Source: Verrucomicrobiota bacterium (GTDB taxonomy: Bacteria > Verrucomicrobiota > Verrucomicrobiia > Opitutales > Opitutaceae). From it: a stretch of DNA of 64,000 nt. This document shows positions 24,692 to 40,906 of the stretch, piece after piece; positions within the stretch are counted from its first letter, which is position 1, and each line of letters opens with the position of its first letter. The notes beneath the pieces were generated by a model that saw nothing but the letters and a program-made list of their open reading frames with translations, searched no databases and was not told the origin of the DNA. Both the position numbers and the translations under genes were made by a program. The stretch is from the NCBI GenBank assembly GCA_023391285.1, contig JAEWBF010000086.1:21771-85770 (forward strand), in the 5' to 3' direction.

Positions 24692-25345
24692 ATGCGCGAA
24701 CTCGATCTGACACTTTTTGCCCGCGGCGGGCCGATGATGTGGGTGTTGTTGGCGATGGGGTTGATCGGCGTGGTGTTGTTCGTGGAGCGAACGCTGTATC
24801 TCCATCGCGGGCAGATCCGTTCGACGGCGTTCGTGAATGGCATCAAGAACATCCTGGCGAAGCGCCGGATCGTGGAGGCGTTGACGGTGTGTGAGGAGAC
24901 GCCGGGGCCGGTCGCGGCGGTGGTGAAGGCGGCGTTGCTGCACGCGGATGACGAGGCGGACCGCATGCGCTTCCACGTGCAGGAGGCCGCGGTGATCGAG
25001 TTGCCGGCGCTCGAGCGTCGACTGGGGGCGATCGCGGCGATCGCGCAGGTGGCGCCATTGGTGGGGTTGTTGGGAACGGTGCTCGGAATGACGACGACGT
25101 TCCTCGCCTTCGAGCGCGATTATGCGACGGCAAGTGTGCTGGCGAACGGGATGTGGCAGGCGTTGCTGGCGACGGGCGGGAGTCTGATGCTGGCGATCCC
25201 AGCACACCTGGCGTATCACTTTCTGACGGGGCGGGTGCGTGCGATCGTGCGCGACGTGGAGTGGGCGGGCAACGAGATCATGAGGTATTTGTTAACCGAA
25301 TACAGGCAGGAGTTGGCGCCGGTGGAAGAGGAGAAGAAGTCGTGA
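24692..25345 (+). CDS. exbB: MotA/TolQ/ExbB proton channel family protein
   Basis: The product has 217 residues with three membrane helices (about 14-31, 113-133 and 151-175). The ExbB/TolQ core LERRLGAIAAIAQVAPLVGLLGT is visible, as is LMLAIPAHLAYH. With an ExbD partner it forms a proton-driven motor in the inner membrane. Its TGA overlaps the GTG of the next gene. Confidence 0.9.
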   Translation: MRELDLTLFARGGPMMWVLLAMGLIGVVLFVERTLYLHRGQIRSTAFVNGIKNILAKRRIVEALTVCEETPGPVAAVVKAALLHADDEADRMRFHVQEAAVIELPALERRLGAIAAIAQVAPLVGLLGTVLGMTTTFLAFERDYATASVLANGMWQALLATGGSLMLAIPAHLAYHFLTGRVRAIVRDVEWAGNEIMRYLLTEYRQELAPVEEEKKS

Positions 25346-25782
25346 TCACAAGGCCATTGGATTTGGCGAACCGGTTGCGGCCGGAACCTCGGAGCTTCGA
25401 CTACTGGTTCTTCGTGAATGTGGGATTGCTCGTTTTGTTTTTCTCGTTGTTCGGTTCACGGTTCGTTTTGGCGCCGGGGCTTGGGCTGGATTTCGAGATG
25501 CCGCGGATCGCGGGGGCGCGCGGAGGGGCGTCGACGACCGAGCGGGTGATCAGCGTGCGGCCGGCGGGGCAGATTTTCGCGGCGAACGGTTTATTGAATC
25601 ACGCGCAGCTGGCGGAGTGGTTGCGGACCGAGGCAGCGAAGTTGCGGGAGCCCTCGCTGCTGGTGCGCGCGAGTGCGGACGTGCCGGTGGCGGAGCTGGC
25701 CGAGATTGTCAGTGCGGCGCGGGAGGCGGGATTTGTGCGAGTGGTGTTGGGTGCCGAAGAGCCGACGGGGCGGGGGCAGTAG
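25342..25782 (+). CDS. ExbD/TolR-like biopolymer transport protein
   Basis: The product has 146 residues and begins at GTG 25342, overlapping the exbB stop (GTGA). One N-terminal helix (YWFFVNVGLLVLFFSLFGS) is followed by a periplasmic domain ending LLVRASADVPVAELAEIV and GFVRVVLGAE, the ExbD/TolR fold. The Asp that carries protons in classical ExbD helices is not obvious: Asp20 lies just before the helix and the helix itself contains Asn. Function is inferred from the fold and from its position next to exbB. Confidence 0.8.
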   Translation: MITRPLDLANRLRPEPRSFDYWFFVNVGLLVLFFSLFGSRFVLAPGLGLDFEMPRIAGARGGASTTERVISVRPAGQIFAANGLLNHAQLAEWLRTEAAKLREPSLLVRASADVPVAELAEIVSAAREAGFVRVVLGAEEPTGRGQ

Positions 25783-25784
25783 CG

Positions 25785-26534
25785 ATGGGCGCGCGAGGAG
25801 GCGATCGGAGACGTTGGATCTGGGCGATGGGCGCGGGAGTAGCGGCGGGGGCGATTCTGGCGGTGCTGGCGGCGATGACCAGCCGAGCGGATCTCTCCGG
25901 ACGCGAGGACGGAGGGTTGAATCGGGAGCTCGCGCCGGTGGGGATTGCGCGATTCGACGGGGAGGCGGCGAATGAGGTTTTAGTGGAGGAGGCCATGTTG
26001 CGGGATCCGTCGCCGCTCTTCCTTCCTTCGCAGTGGAGTGCGAGTTCGGATGTTTTACGCGGCGACGTGTGGAGAGATCCGCAGGCGTCTTTTCAGGATT
26101 TTGCGCCGAAACTGAAGTTTGCGGAGTCGCGGTTGGCTTTGCAGATGCCAGCGGCGGTGGCGGTCCCAGCGCGGGCCGGGGAAGCGTTCGATGTGGAGCA
26201 GTCGCGGCGTCCCTTTGCTGGATTTGGGCAGTCTGGTGAGGAAGTTGAAGCGCTGCCCTCACGAGTGGCTTTCTTGGAAGTGGTTTCAGCGGGGGATGGG
26301 CAACGGGTGATTTCGCAGCCTCTGGTCAATGCCGCGCCACCGGGGGACGTGCCGTGGCGGCCGCTGGAGTTTCTTGTGGCGCTCGATGTGCGCGGCGTGG
26401 TGGGTGCGCCGGTGCTGACGGAGAGCTCGAGTGTGGCGGCCGTGGACGGTTATTTTCAGGATTACTTGCTCAAGGTCCTCCACTTGGGGGAGAGGCTTGG
26501 CCCGGGTTTCTATCGCGTGGGGATTGGACCGTAA
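25785..26534 (+). CDS. Divergent TonB-like protein of the ExbB/ExbD operon
   Basis: The product has 249 residues, with ATG two bases after the ExbD stop. One N-terminal anchor (AMGAGVAAGAILAVLAAM) is followed by a long periplasmic part. The C-terminal 60 residues (EFLVALDVRGVVGAPVLTES ... LGPGFYRVGIGP) have a TonB-like beta-alpha-beta outline, but the Pro-rich spacer and the usual YP motif are missing. The call is inferred mainly from position after exbB-exbD. Confidence 0.6.
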   Translation: MGARGGDRRRWIWAMGAGVAAGAILAVLAAMTSRADLSGREDGGLNRELAPVGIARFDGEAANEVLVEEAMLRDPSPLFLPSQWSASSDVLRGDVWRDPQASFQDFAPKLKFAESRLALQMPAAVAVPARAGEAFDVEQSRRPFAGFGQSGEEVEALPSRVAFLEVVSAGDGQRVISQPLVNAAPPGDVPWRPLEFLVALDVRGVVGAPVLTESSSVAAVDGYFQDYLLKVLHLGERLGPGFYRVGIGP

Positions 26535-26585
26535 CCACGGCGCAGGCAACCGGAGCTGCGGGCGCGAAAAAGAGCAAGTTTGCTG

Positions 26586-26614
26586 TTGACCTGAATTTTT
26601 CAAAACAGCACTTT
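26586..26614 (+). promoter_or_regulatory. Candidate promoter for tRNA-Thr/tuf
   Basis: TTGACC (26586-26591) is followed by a 17-base spacer and the weak -10 CACTTT. It lies 38 bases before the tRNA, in an AT-richer stretch that has no gene. The -35 is good, the -10 poor. Confidence 0.35.
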
Positions 26615-26651
26615 CTCTCCTCTTTTCGTTTTTTGATCCCTCCCTCGGTCT

Positions 26652-26727
26652 GCCCAGATAGCTCAGTTGGCAGAGCACGTCCTTGGTAAGGACGAGGTCG
26701 CCGGTTCAAGTCCGGTTCTGGGCTCCA
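26652..26727 (+). tRNA. trnT: tRNA-Thr (anticodon GGT)
   Basis: Full cloverleaf: acceptor stem GCCCAGA/TCTGGGC, D arm GCTC/GAGC, anticodon stem CGTCC/GGACG with loop TTGGTAA, T arm GCCGG/CCGGT, discriminator T and encoded CCA. It is 76 bases long and precedes tuf, a placement also seen in other bacteria. Confidence 0.97.
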
Positions 26728-26732
26728 GGTCA

Positions 26733-26757
26733 AACGTCGCGCGACTTCCGCGACGTT
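26733..26757 (+). promoter_or_regulatory. Hairpin between tRNA-Thr and tuf
   Basis: A perfect 9-bp stem AACGTCGCG/CGCGACGTT with a 7-base loop, followed by AAAA rather than a T-run. It may be a processing signal separating the tRNA from the tuf mRNA. Confidence 0.5.
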
Positions 26758-26807
26758 AAAATAGAGGTCATCAACACATCTAAACCACCCAACGTCTCCG
26801 AACTCCC

Positions 26808-27998
<1,191 letters not shown>

Positions 27999-28025
27999 GC
28001 CTCGGGTAAGGATTTAACAGACCTC

Positions 28026-28052
28026 GCCGAGGCCTCTTGAGGGGGCCTCGGC
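28026..28052 (+). terminator. Strong hairpin after tuf
   Basis: The stem GCCGAGGCC/GGCCTCGGC closes a loop of nine bases. No T-run follows, so it is either a weak terminator or an RNA-processing structure between tuf and tRNA-Trp. Confidence 0.55.
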
Positions 28053-28078
28053 TGCGTCGTCTAAAGGACATTTCTCAC

Positions 28079-28154
28079 AGGCGTGTAGCTCAATTGGTAG
28101 AGTAGCGGTCTCCAAAACCGTCGGTTGGGGGTTCGAGTCCCTCCGCGCCTGCCA
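28079..28154 (+). tRNA. trnW: tRNA-Trp (anticodon CCA)
   Basis: Acceptor AGGCGTG/CGCGCCT, D arm GCTC/GAGT, anticodon stem GCGGT/ACCGT with loop CTCCAAA, T arm GGGGG/CCCTC, discriminator G, encoded CCA. It sits 11 bases before secE, the usual bacterial arrangement. Confidence 0.97.
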
Positions 28155-28165
28155 AATCTTCGTTC

Positions 28166-28369
28166 ATGAAAAACCCCTTCAGTTCCGTTCGCATCTTCAC
28201 GATCGAAATCGTGGACGAGCTCAAGAAGTGCACCTGGCCGACCATGTCGGAACTGCGTGACTACACCATCGTGGTGATCGTTGCATCGATCATCCTGGGT
28301 GTTTTCACGAGCATCAGTGATTTCTCCCTTTACCAGTTCGTGGACCTTTTCACGCGTCTGGCTAGCTAA
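28166..28369 (+). CDS. secE: Preprotein translocase subunit SecE
   Basis: The product has 67 residues, the short single-helix form. The amphipathic segment ELKKCTWPTMSELRDYTIVV has the conserved WP motif and leads into one membrane helix (about 33-55). It clamps SecY in the inner-membrane translocon. It lies between tRNA-Trp and nusG, as in most bacteria. Confidence 0.95.
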   Translation: MKNPFSSVRIFTIEIVDELKKCTWPTMSELRDYTIVVIVASIILGVFTSISDFSLYQFVDLFTRLAS

Positions 28370-28380
28370 CCCGCCCGCCC

Positions 28381-28959
28381 ATGTCCGCCCAAACGTCCGC
28401 GCCTGCCGACGCGCAATGGTTCGCGCTCCACACCCTCTCCGGTCAGGAGAACAAGGTGAAGGCCTACATCGAGAAGTTCAAAAAGGCCGAGGAGCTCGAC
28501 GACTATATCTTCGAAGTCCTTCTTCCAACCGAAGTCGTGTCGGAAGTGAAGGGCGGCAAGAAAAGCACGAAAGTCCGTAAACTTTACCCGGGCTACGTCT
28601 TCATCCAGATGCGCCTCTATGGAGAGGACGCCAAGGTGATCAACAAGCCCTGGTATTTCGTGAAGGAAGTCGCCGGCGTGATTGGCTTCGTAGGAGGCGA
28701 TCGCCCCGCCGCGCTGCGGCAAGCGGAGATCGACGAAATCCGTGCGCGTATTGAAGCGGCCAGCGGCAAGGAAGTGCCGAAGGTGCAATACAGCGTCGGC
28801 GAAGAAGTGAAGATCACTGACGGCGCGTTTGCGTCGCTCACGGGCCGCATCGACGAGATCGATCCCGAGCGCGGCAAGCTCAAGGTTTCTGTTTCCATTT
28901 TCGGCCGGTTCACGCCGGTCGAGCTCGAATACTGGCAGGTGCAACGCAACACCGAGTGA
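28381..28959 (+). CDS. nusG: Transcription termination/antitermination factor NusG
   Basis: The product has 192 residues. The NGN domain has WFALHTLSGQENKVK, VRKLYPGYVFIQM and WYFVKEVAGVIGFVGG; the KOW domain has VGEEVKITDGAFASLTGRIDE. It binds RNA polymerase and couples it to Rho or the ribosome. The start follows secE by 11 bases, with no Shine-Dalgarno sequence (CGCCCGCCCATG). Confidence 0.96.
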   Translation: MSAQTSAPADAQWFALHTLSGQENKVKAYIEKFKKAEELDDYIFEVLLPTEVVSEVKGGKKSTKVRKLYPGYVFIQMRLYGEDAKVINKPWYFVKEVAGVIGFVGGDRPAALRQAEIDEIRARIEAASGKEVPKVQYSVGEEVKITDGAFASLTGRIDEIDPERGKLKVSVSIFGRFTPVELEYWQVQRNTE

Positions 28960-29026
28960 TGCGACGCCTCTTTGTCACCGCCGACGTTCGCCCAACGACA
29001 AAATAAACACCCGCCACCTCACTTAA

Positions 29027-29452
29027 ATGGCCAAGAAAATCCAAGGCTACATCCGCCTCCAACTGCCTGCCGGCGCCGCGAATCCCGCGCCCCCGGTCGG
29101 TCCCGCGCTTGGCGCGCAGGGCGTCAACATCATGGCGTTCTGTAAAGACTTCAACGCCCGCACCAAGGATCAGAACGGAATGATCCTGCCGGTCGTCATC
29201 ACGGTCTACACCGACAAGAGCTTCACGTTCATTCTCAAGTCGCCGCCGGCCTCCGTCCTTCTCAAAAAGGCGGCCAACGTCGCCACCGGTTCGGCCAAGC
29301 CCAACCAGGACAAAGTCGGCAAAGTCACGCGCAAGCAGCTCGCCGAGATCTGGAAGATCAAGAAAGCCGACATGAACGCGAAAGACGAGGAAGCTGGCAT
29401 CAAGATCATCGCCGGAACCGCCCGCAACATGGGCATCGAGGTCGTCGACTGA
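29027..29452 (+). CDS. rplK: 50S ribosomal protein L11
   Basis: The product has 141 residues, the standard length. PAGAANPAPPVGPALGAQGVN at the N-terminus and the C-terminal RNA-binding GTARNMGIEV are diagnostic. It forms the GTPase-associated stalk base with 23S rRNA. The following spacer carries a 65-bp palindromic element. Confidence 0.97.
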   Translation: MAKKIQGYIRLQLPAGAANPAPPVGPALGAQGVNIMAFCKDFNARTKDQNGMILPVVITVYTDKSFTFILKSPPASVLLKKAANVATGSAKPNQDKVGKVTRKQLAEIWKIKKADMNAKDEEAGIKIIAGTARNMGIEVVD

Positions 29453-29459
29453 ACCCCTT

Positions 29460-29524
29460 TGTAGGCCGCGAGCTCGCGTGCGCTTTCGAGTCGACCTCGA
29501 GCGCCTGCAAGCAGGCGGCCTACA
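29460..29524. repeat. TGTAG-type palindromic element between rplK and rplA
   Basis: The ends TGTAGGCCGC and GCGGCCTACA are perfect inverted copies. Inside are GAGCTCGC and the hairpin CCTGCAAGCAGG. It looks like two palindromic units placed head to head. It leaves only about 60 bases of spacer before rplA, which keeps a good ribosome-binding site. Confidence 0.75.
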
Positions 29525-29587
29525 TGCCTACAATCCAACTCATCGCGGGAGTCCGTTCCTGGACGTTCGCACCGCAAGGAGTGATAC

Positions 29588-30289
29588 ATGCCAAAAAAAC
29601 ACAGCAAACGCTATAACAGCGCCCTCAAGGTCGCTGATCTCACCAAAGAATATCCTCTCGCGGAAGCCGTGGAGGTCCTCGGGAAGTTCCCGAAAGCCAA
29701 GTTCGATGAGACCATCGAGCTTTCGTTCCGCCTGGGCGTGGACGCCACCTCCGGCGAGCAAAACGTCCGCGGCACCACGCCGCTGCCGAATGGCTCGGGC
29801 AAGAAGGTCCGCGTGCTCGTCTTCACGGACAATCCTGAAGCGGCTCTGGCCGCGGGGGCGGATCACGCCGGATTGGACGACATGATGGCGAAGATCAACA
29901 ACGAGGGCTGGCTCGACTTCGACGTCGCGATCGCGACCACCGAAGCGATGAAGAAAGTCCGCACGCTCGCTCGTGTGCTCGGTCCCAAGGGCCTCATGCC
30001 CAACCCGAAATCGGGCACCGTCACCGACGATGTCGTCGCCGGGATCAAGGCCGTGAAGGCCGGCCGCGTCGAATTCAAGATGGACAAGACGGCCAACCTC
30101 GGCGTCGGCGTCGGCAAGCGTTCGTTCACGCCTGCGCAGATCCTCGAAAACGTGCAGGCCGTCGTCGAAGCCGTGGGCAAATCCAAGCCGGCGACTTTCA
30201 AAGGCAGCCAGTTCATCAAGAGCGTCACCATCTCCTCGAGCATGAGCCCCGCGGTGAAGGTCGCGTCCACCGAGTTCTCGAAATACTAA
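29588..30289 (+). CDS. rplA: 50S ribosomal protein L1
   Basis: The product has 233 residues. FDETIELSFRLGVD, RGTTPLPNGSGKKVRVLVF and GLMPNPKSGTVTDDV are family hallmarks. It binds 23S rRNA at the L1 stalk and often represses its own operon. AAGGAG lies 7 bases before the ATG. Confidence 0.97.
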   Translation: MPKKHSKRYNSALKVADLTKEYPLAEAVEVLGKFPKAKFDETIELSFRLGVDATSGEQNVRGTTPLPNGSGKKVRVLVFTDNPEAALAAGADHAGLDDMMAKINNEGWLDFDVAIATTEAMKKVRTLARVLGPKGLMPNPKSGTVTDDVVAGIKAVKAGRVEFKMDKTANLGVGVGKRSFTPAQILENVQAVVEAVGKSKPATFKGSQFIKSVTISSSMSPAVKVASTEFSKY

Positions 30290-30303
30290 AAGGAGCCCGA
30301 ACC

Positions 30304-30810
30304 ATGAGAGCCGAAAAACAATATTTGATCGATGAGGTCAGCGGGCACCTGAAGAAGTCCGACTACGTCATCCTCGCCAATTTCACGAAACTCACCGTCG
30401 GAGAAACCGCGGAACTCCGCGGCAAACTGGCCGATGAGAAAGCCGAGTTCCACGTCGTGAAGAACAGCTCGCTGCGCGTCGCGGCCAAGGCCCTCGGCCT
30501 GCCCGATATCGACAGTGCGCTCGTCGGCCAGACCGCGATCGTCGTCGGTGGCAGCAATTCCGCCGGTGTCGCGAAGGTGCTGAAGCAATTCTTCACGGCC
30601 AAGCAGAAGCTCGAAGTGAAGGTCGGCGTGATCGAAAAGAAGCTCATCAGCGCTGACGATCTTTCGGCGATTGCCGACCTGCCGCCGTTCGACGCGCTGC
30701 GCGCTCAGTTCTTGAGCCTGCTCACGAGCAACGCCGCCGCGTTCGTCCGCGTCCTCGACGCGAAGGTCAAGAAGGAGCAGCCCGATCAACCCGCTGCTCC
30801 CGCCGCCTAA
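30304..30810 (+). CDS. rplJ: 50S ribosomal protein L10
   Basis: The product has 168 residues. DYVILANFTKLTVGETAELR, NSSLRVAAKALG and the long C-terminal helix that holds L7/L12 dimers are visible. AAGGAG precedes the ATG. It forms the ribosomal stalk with L12, whose gene follows after a hairpin-containing spacer. Confidence 0.96.
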   Translation: MRAEKQYLIDEVSGHLKKSDYVILANFTKLTVGETAELRGKLADEKAEFHVVKNSSLRVAAKALGLPDIDSALVGQTAIVVGGSNSAGVAKVLKQFFTAKQKLEVKVGVIEKKLISADDLSAIADLPPFDALRAQFLSLLTSNAAAFVRVLDAKVKKEQPDQPAAPAA

Positions 30811-30839
30811 ACTTAAGTCTTAAACTTTAACCCAACCCT

Positions 30840-30860
30840 TTTTCCGGCTCCGCCGGAAAA
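30840..30860 (+). promoter_or_regulatory. Hairpin between rplJ and rplL
   Basis: TTTTCCGGC, loop TCC, GCCGGAAAA is a perfect 9-bp inverted repeat in the 135-base spacer. It could adjust the L12 excess over L10 by attenuation or processing. Confidence 0.5.
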
Positions 30861-30945
30861 TCGTCCATCGAATCAGGCTAGGGGATACGTCTCTTAAACG
30901 CGTTTCACTCTTCGAAACCGCTAGTCCGATTCAGGAGAAGTCAAC

Positions 30946-31329
30946 ATGAGCAACATCACCAAAGACCAAGTCATCGAGTGGCTGTCCGCGCAGTCCGTCC
31001 TCGATCTCGCCGCCCTCGTCAAAGACCTCGAAGGCAAGTGGGGCGTTTCCGCTGCCGCCGCTGTCGCCGCCGCTCCCGCTGGCGCCGCCGCTGCTGCCGC
31101 TCCGGCCGCTGAGGCGCAGACCGAGTTCACCGTCGTCCTCAAGGAGTCCGGCGCGAACAAGATCGGCGTCATCAAGGAAGTGCGTGCGATCACGGGCCTC
31201 GGCCTCAAGGAAGCCAAGGATCTCGTCGAAGGCGCTCCGAAGCCCGTCAAGGAAAACGTCGCGAAGGCCGAAGCCGAAGAGATCAAGAAGAAGCTCGAGG
31301 CCGCTGGCGCGAAGGTCGAACTCAAGTAA
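30946..31329 (+). CDS. rplL: 50S ribosomal protein L7/L12
   Basis: The product has 127 residues: an N-terminal dimerisation helix, an Ala-rich hinge (about 39-63) and the C-terminal domain with EFTVVLKESGANKIGVIKEV and GLGLKEAKDLVEGAPK. It recruits translation GTPases. AGGAGAAG lies just before the ATG. Confidence 0.97.
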   Translation: MSNITKDQVIEWLSAQSVLDLAALVKDLEGKWGVSAAAAVAAAPAGAAAAAAPAAEAQTEFTVVLKESGANKIGVIKEVRAITGLGLKEAKDLVEGAPKPVKENVAKAEAEEIKKKLEAAGAKVELK

Positions 31330-31371
31330 GACCCATTGGCGTTTTTTCTGACACAACTGCCGATTTCATCG

Positions 31372-31404
31372 GGACAGGCCGTGCTTAACCGCGGCCTGTC
31401 CTTT
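31372..31404 (+). terminator. Attenuator-like hairpin between rplL and rpoB
   Basis: GGACAGGCCG and CGGCCTGTCC form a 10-bp perfect stem with a 10-base loop, followed by TTTGCCTTTTC. The position equals the partial terminator that lowers rpoBC relative to the ribosomal genes in E. coli. Confidence 0.7.
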
Positions 31405-31497
31405 GCCTTTTCTCTTTCCGTTCTTTTCGTCCGTTTTTCGCCGCGTTCCGCCCGTGAGGTGGACGCGCGCGCTGTCTGATTTTTTCCCGGGAATCCC

Positions 31498-35277
<3,780 letters not shown>

Positions 35278-35330
35278 TGCCGCCGGGCTTTCCGATCCGT
35301 TTTTAAACAACAGCAGGGAAAGACATCATC

Positions 35331-39479
<4,149 letters not shown>

Positions 39480-39504
39480 GCGATCGCGCCACGCTAAACT
39501 CTTC

Positions 39505-39534
39505 AAAGCCGCACGCGAAAGCTTGCGGCTTTTT
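39505..39534 (+). terminator. Rho-independent terminator after rpoC
   Basis: AAAGCCGCA and TGCGGCTTT form a 9-bp stem with a 10-base loop, running into TTTTTC. It starts 26 bases after the rpoC stop. Confidence 0.85.
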
Positions 39535-39688
39535 CTTTGTGTATGCCGGCGTGTTCGTGGGCGCGCGAAGCCTAGGAGAGGGGAGAGAGTTCCGCCCCGG
39601 TTCTCTCCGTCAAACATCCGTCGAAGCAGACGAAAAAAACGCTTGTCAGGGCCGAAACATTCTCTGATCCTCTCAGTCCCTCCCGCCA

Positions 39689-39724
39689 AAAACCCTATCT
39701 TTGAGCCTAGCTCGGTAGGGTTTT
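39689..39724 (+). ncRNA. Candidate small structured RNA or leader
   Basis: AAAACCCTA and TAGGGTTTT form a perfect 9-bp outer stem. Inside it GAGC/GCTC makes a second stem. The fold is followed directly by an intrinsic terminator. A promoter-like element lies about 20-40 bases upstream. This would give an RNA of roughly 85 bases. It matches no RNA family I know. Confidence 0.4.
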
Positions 39725-39726
39725 AT

Positions 39727-39757
39727 CGCCCGGCCTCACCGCCGGGCGTTTTTTTTT
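39727..39757 (+). terminator. Strong intrinsic terminator upstream of rpsL
   Basis: CGCCCGGC and GCCGGGCG form an 8-bp GC stem with loop CTCACC, followed by nine T. It is too far from rpoC to be its main terminator, so it probably ends the small RNA or leader before it. Confidence 0.9.
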
Positions 39758-39997
39758 GCCCCGGAATTTTTGCGTGGTGGATTTGGTTCTTGTGTTCAAC
39801 CGAGGACACCCAACGGTCCCGCGTCCCACTTCTCCTCAGCGCGTTTTCGGACTCGTCTGAAGAACGCTTTTGTCACTCGCGAGCTCGGCTCTGCATCCAA
39901 GTTTTCGCGACGACACCACCTTTTCGCCAAAAAGTTCTTGCCGAGCTTTTCGGCTCCGGTAGCGTTTTCCCCTTTTCTTCAATTTTCACTCTTCACC

Positions 39998-40378
39998 ATG
40001 CCGACCATCAATCAACTCGTGCGCAAAGGGCGCCGCAAAGTGCGCATCAAGTCGAAGTCTCCTGCGCTCGACGGCAATCCGTTCCGCCGCGGTGTTTGCG
40101 TGCAGGTCATGACGCGCACGCCGAAGAAGCCGAACTCGGCTATCCGTAAGGTCGCGAAGGTGCGTCTCACGAATGGCAGCGAAGTGATTTCCTATATCCC
40201 GGACGAAGGCCATAACCTTCAAGAGCACTCGATCGTGCTCGTTCGCGGTGGTCGCGTGAAGGACCTTCCCGGCGTTCGCTATCACATTGTCCGCGGCACG
40301 CTGGATGCGACTGGCGTCGAGAAGCGTCGTCGCTCCCGTTCCAAATACGGCGTGAAGCGTCCGAAGGCTGCCAAGTAA
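39998..40378 (+). CDS. rpsL: 30S ribosomal protein S12
   Basis: The product has 126 residues from ATG 39998 (TTCACCATG, no Shine-Dalgarno sequence). MPTINQLVRKGR, TRTPKKPNSAIRKVAKV and GRVKDLPGVRYHIVRG are canonical. The Lys residues that change in streptomycin resistance (TPKKP and RVKDLP) are wild type. First gene of the str cluster. Confidence 0.97.
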   Translation: MPTINQLVRKGRRKVRIKSKSPALDGNPFRRGVCVQVMTRTPKKPNSAIRKVAKVRLTNGSEVISYIPDEGHNLQEHSIVLVRGGRVKDLPGVRYHIVRGTLDATGVEKRRRSRSKYGVKRPKAAK

Positions 40379-40411
40379 ACCATCGTTCTTTTTCGAATCT
40401 AAAAATCCGCC

Positions 40412-40885
40412 ATGTCACGCCGTCACAGAGCCGAGAAGCGCCAGGTTGTGCCCGATGCCCGCTACAAGAGCCCGCTCGTCGCGCACCTCGTCAATGTCAT
40501 CATGAAAAGCGGCAAGAAGAATCTTGCCCAGCGCATCGTCTACGGCGCGTTCGAAAAAGTCTCCGAGAAGCTCGAGAAGGGCGATCCCGTGGATCTCCTC
40601 CTCGGTGCGCTCGAAAATGCTCGTCCGCGTCTCGAGGTGAAGAGCCGTCGAGTCGGAGGCGCTACGTATCAAGTTCCCGTTGAAATTTCCTACGAACGCC
40701 AGGAGAGCCTCGCGCTCCGCTGGATCGTTGACGCTGCCGGCAGCCGCAAAGGGATGCCGATGAAGGATGCCCTCGCTGCCGAGATCATCGATGCCTACAA
40801 CAATACGGGCGGCGTCGTCAAAAAGAAGGAAGACACCCACAAGATGGCGCAGGCTAATCGCGCTTTCGCCCACCTCCGCTGGTAA
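40412..40885 (+). CDS. rpsG: 30S ribosomal protein S7
   Basis: The product has 157 residues. SRRHRAEKRQV, VNVIMKSGKKNLAQRIVYGA, ENARPRLEVKSRRVGGATYQ and ANRAFAHLRW are family landmarks. It is a primary binder of the 16S 3' domain and, in E. coli, the str-operon repressor. No Shine-Dalgarno sequence is visible before the ATG. Confidence 0.97.
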   Translation: MSRRHRAEKRQVVPDARYKSPLVAHLVNVIMKSGKKNLAQRIVYGAFEKVSEKLEKGDPVDLLLGALENARPRLEVKSRRVGGATYQVPVEISYERQESLALRWIVDAAGSRKGMPMKDALAAEIIDAYNNTGGVVKKKEDTHKMAQANRAFAHLRW

Positions 40886-40906
40886 CCAGTCCAGCCCCTG
40901 CTGCTC

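Larger units (their letters stand above)
39535..39997 (+). other. Gap between rpoC and rpsL
   Basis: No convincing protein gene is seen in these 463 bases. The first half holds a weak promoter-like TTGTCA (39643-39648) with GATCCT 17 bases on, then a two-tier hairpin and a second strong terminator ending at 39757. The remaining 240 bases before rpsL are pyrimidine-rich and probably contain the str-operon promoter and leader, though I cannot place the -10 or -35 with confidence. Confidence 0.5.

Noticed and set aside
28026..28052. Riboswitch after tuf
   Set aside because: Only a simple hairpin is seen and the downstream gene is a tRNA; no conserved riboswitch core.
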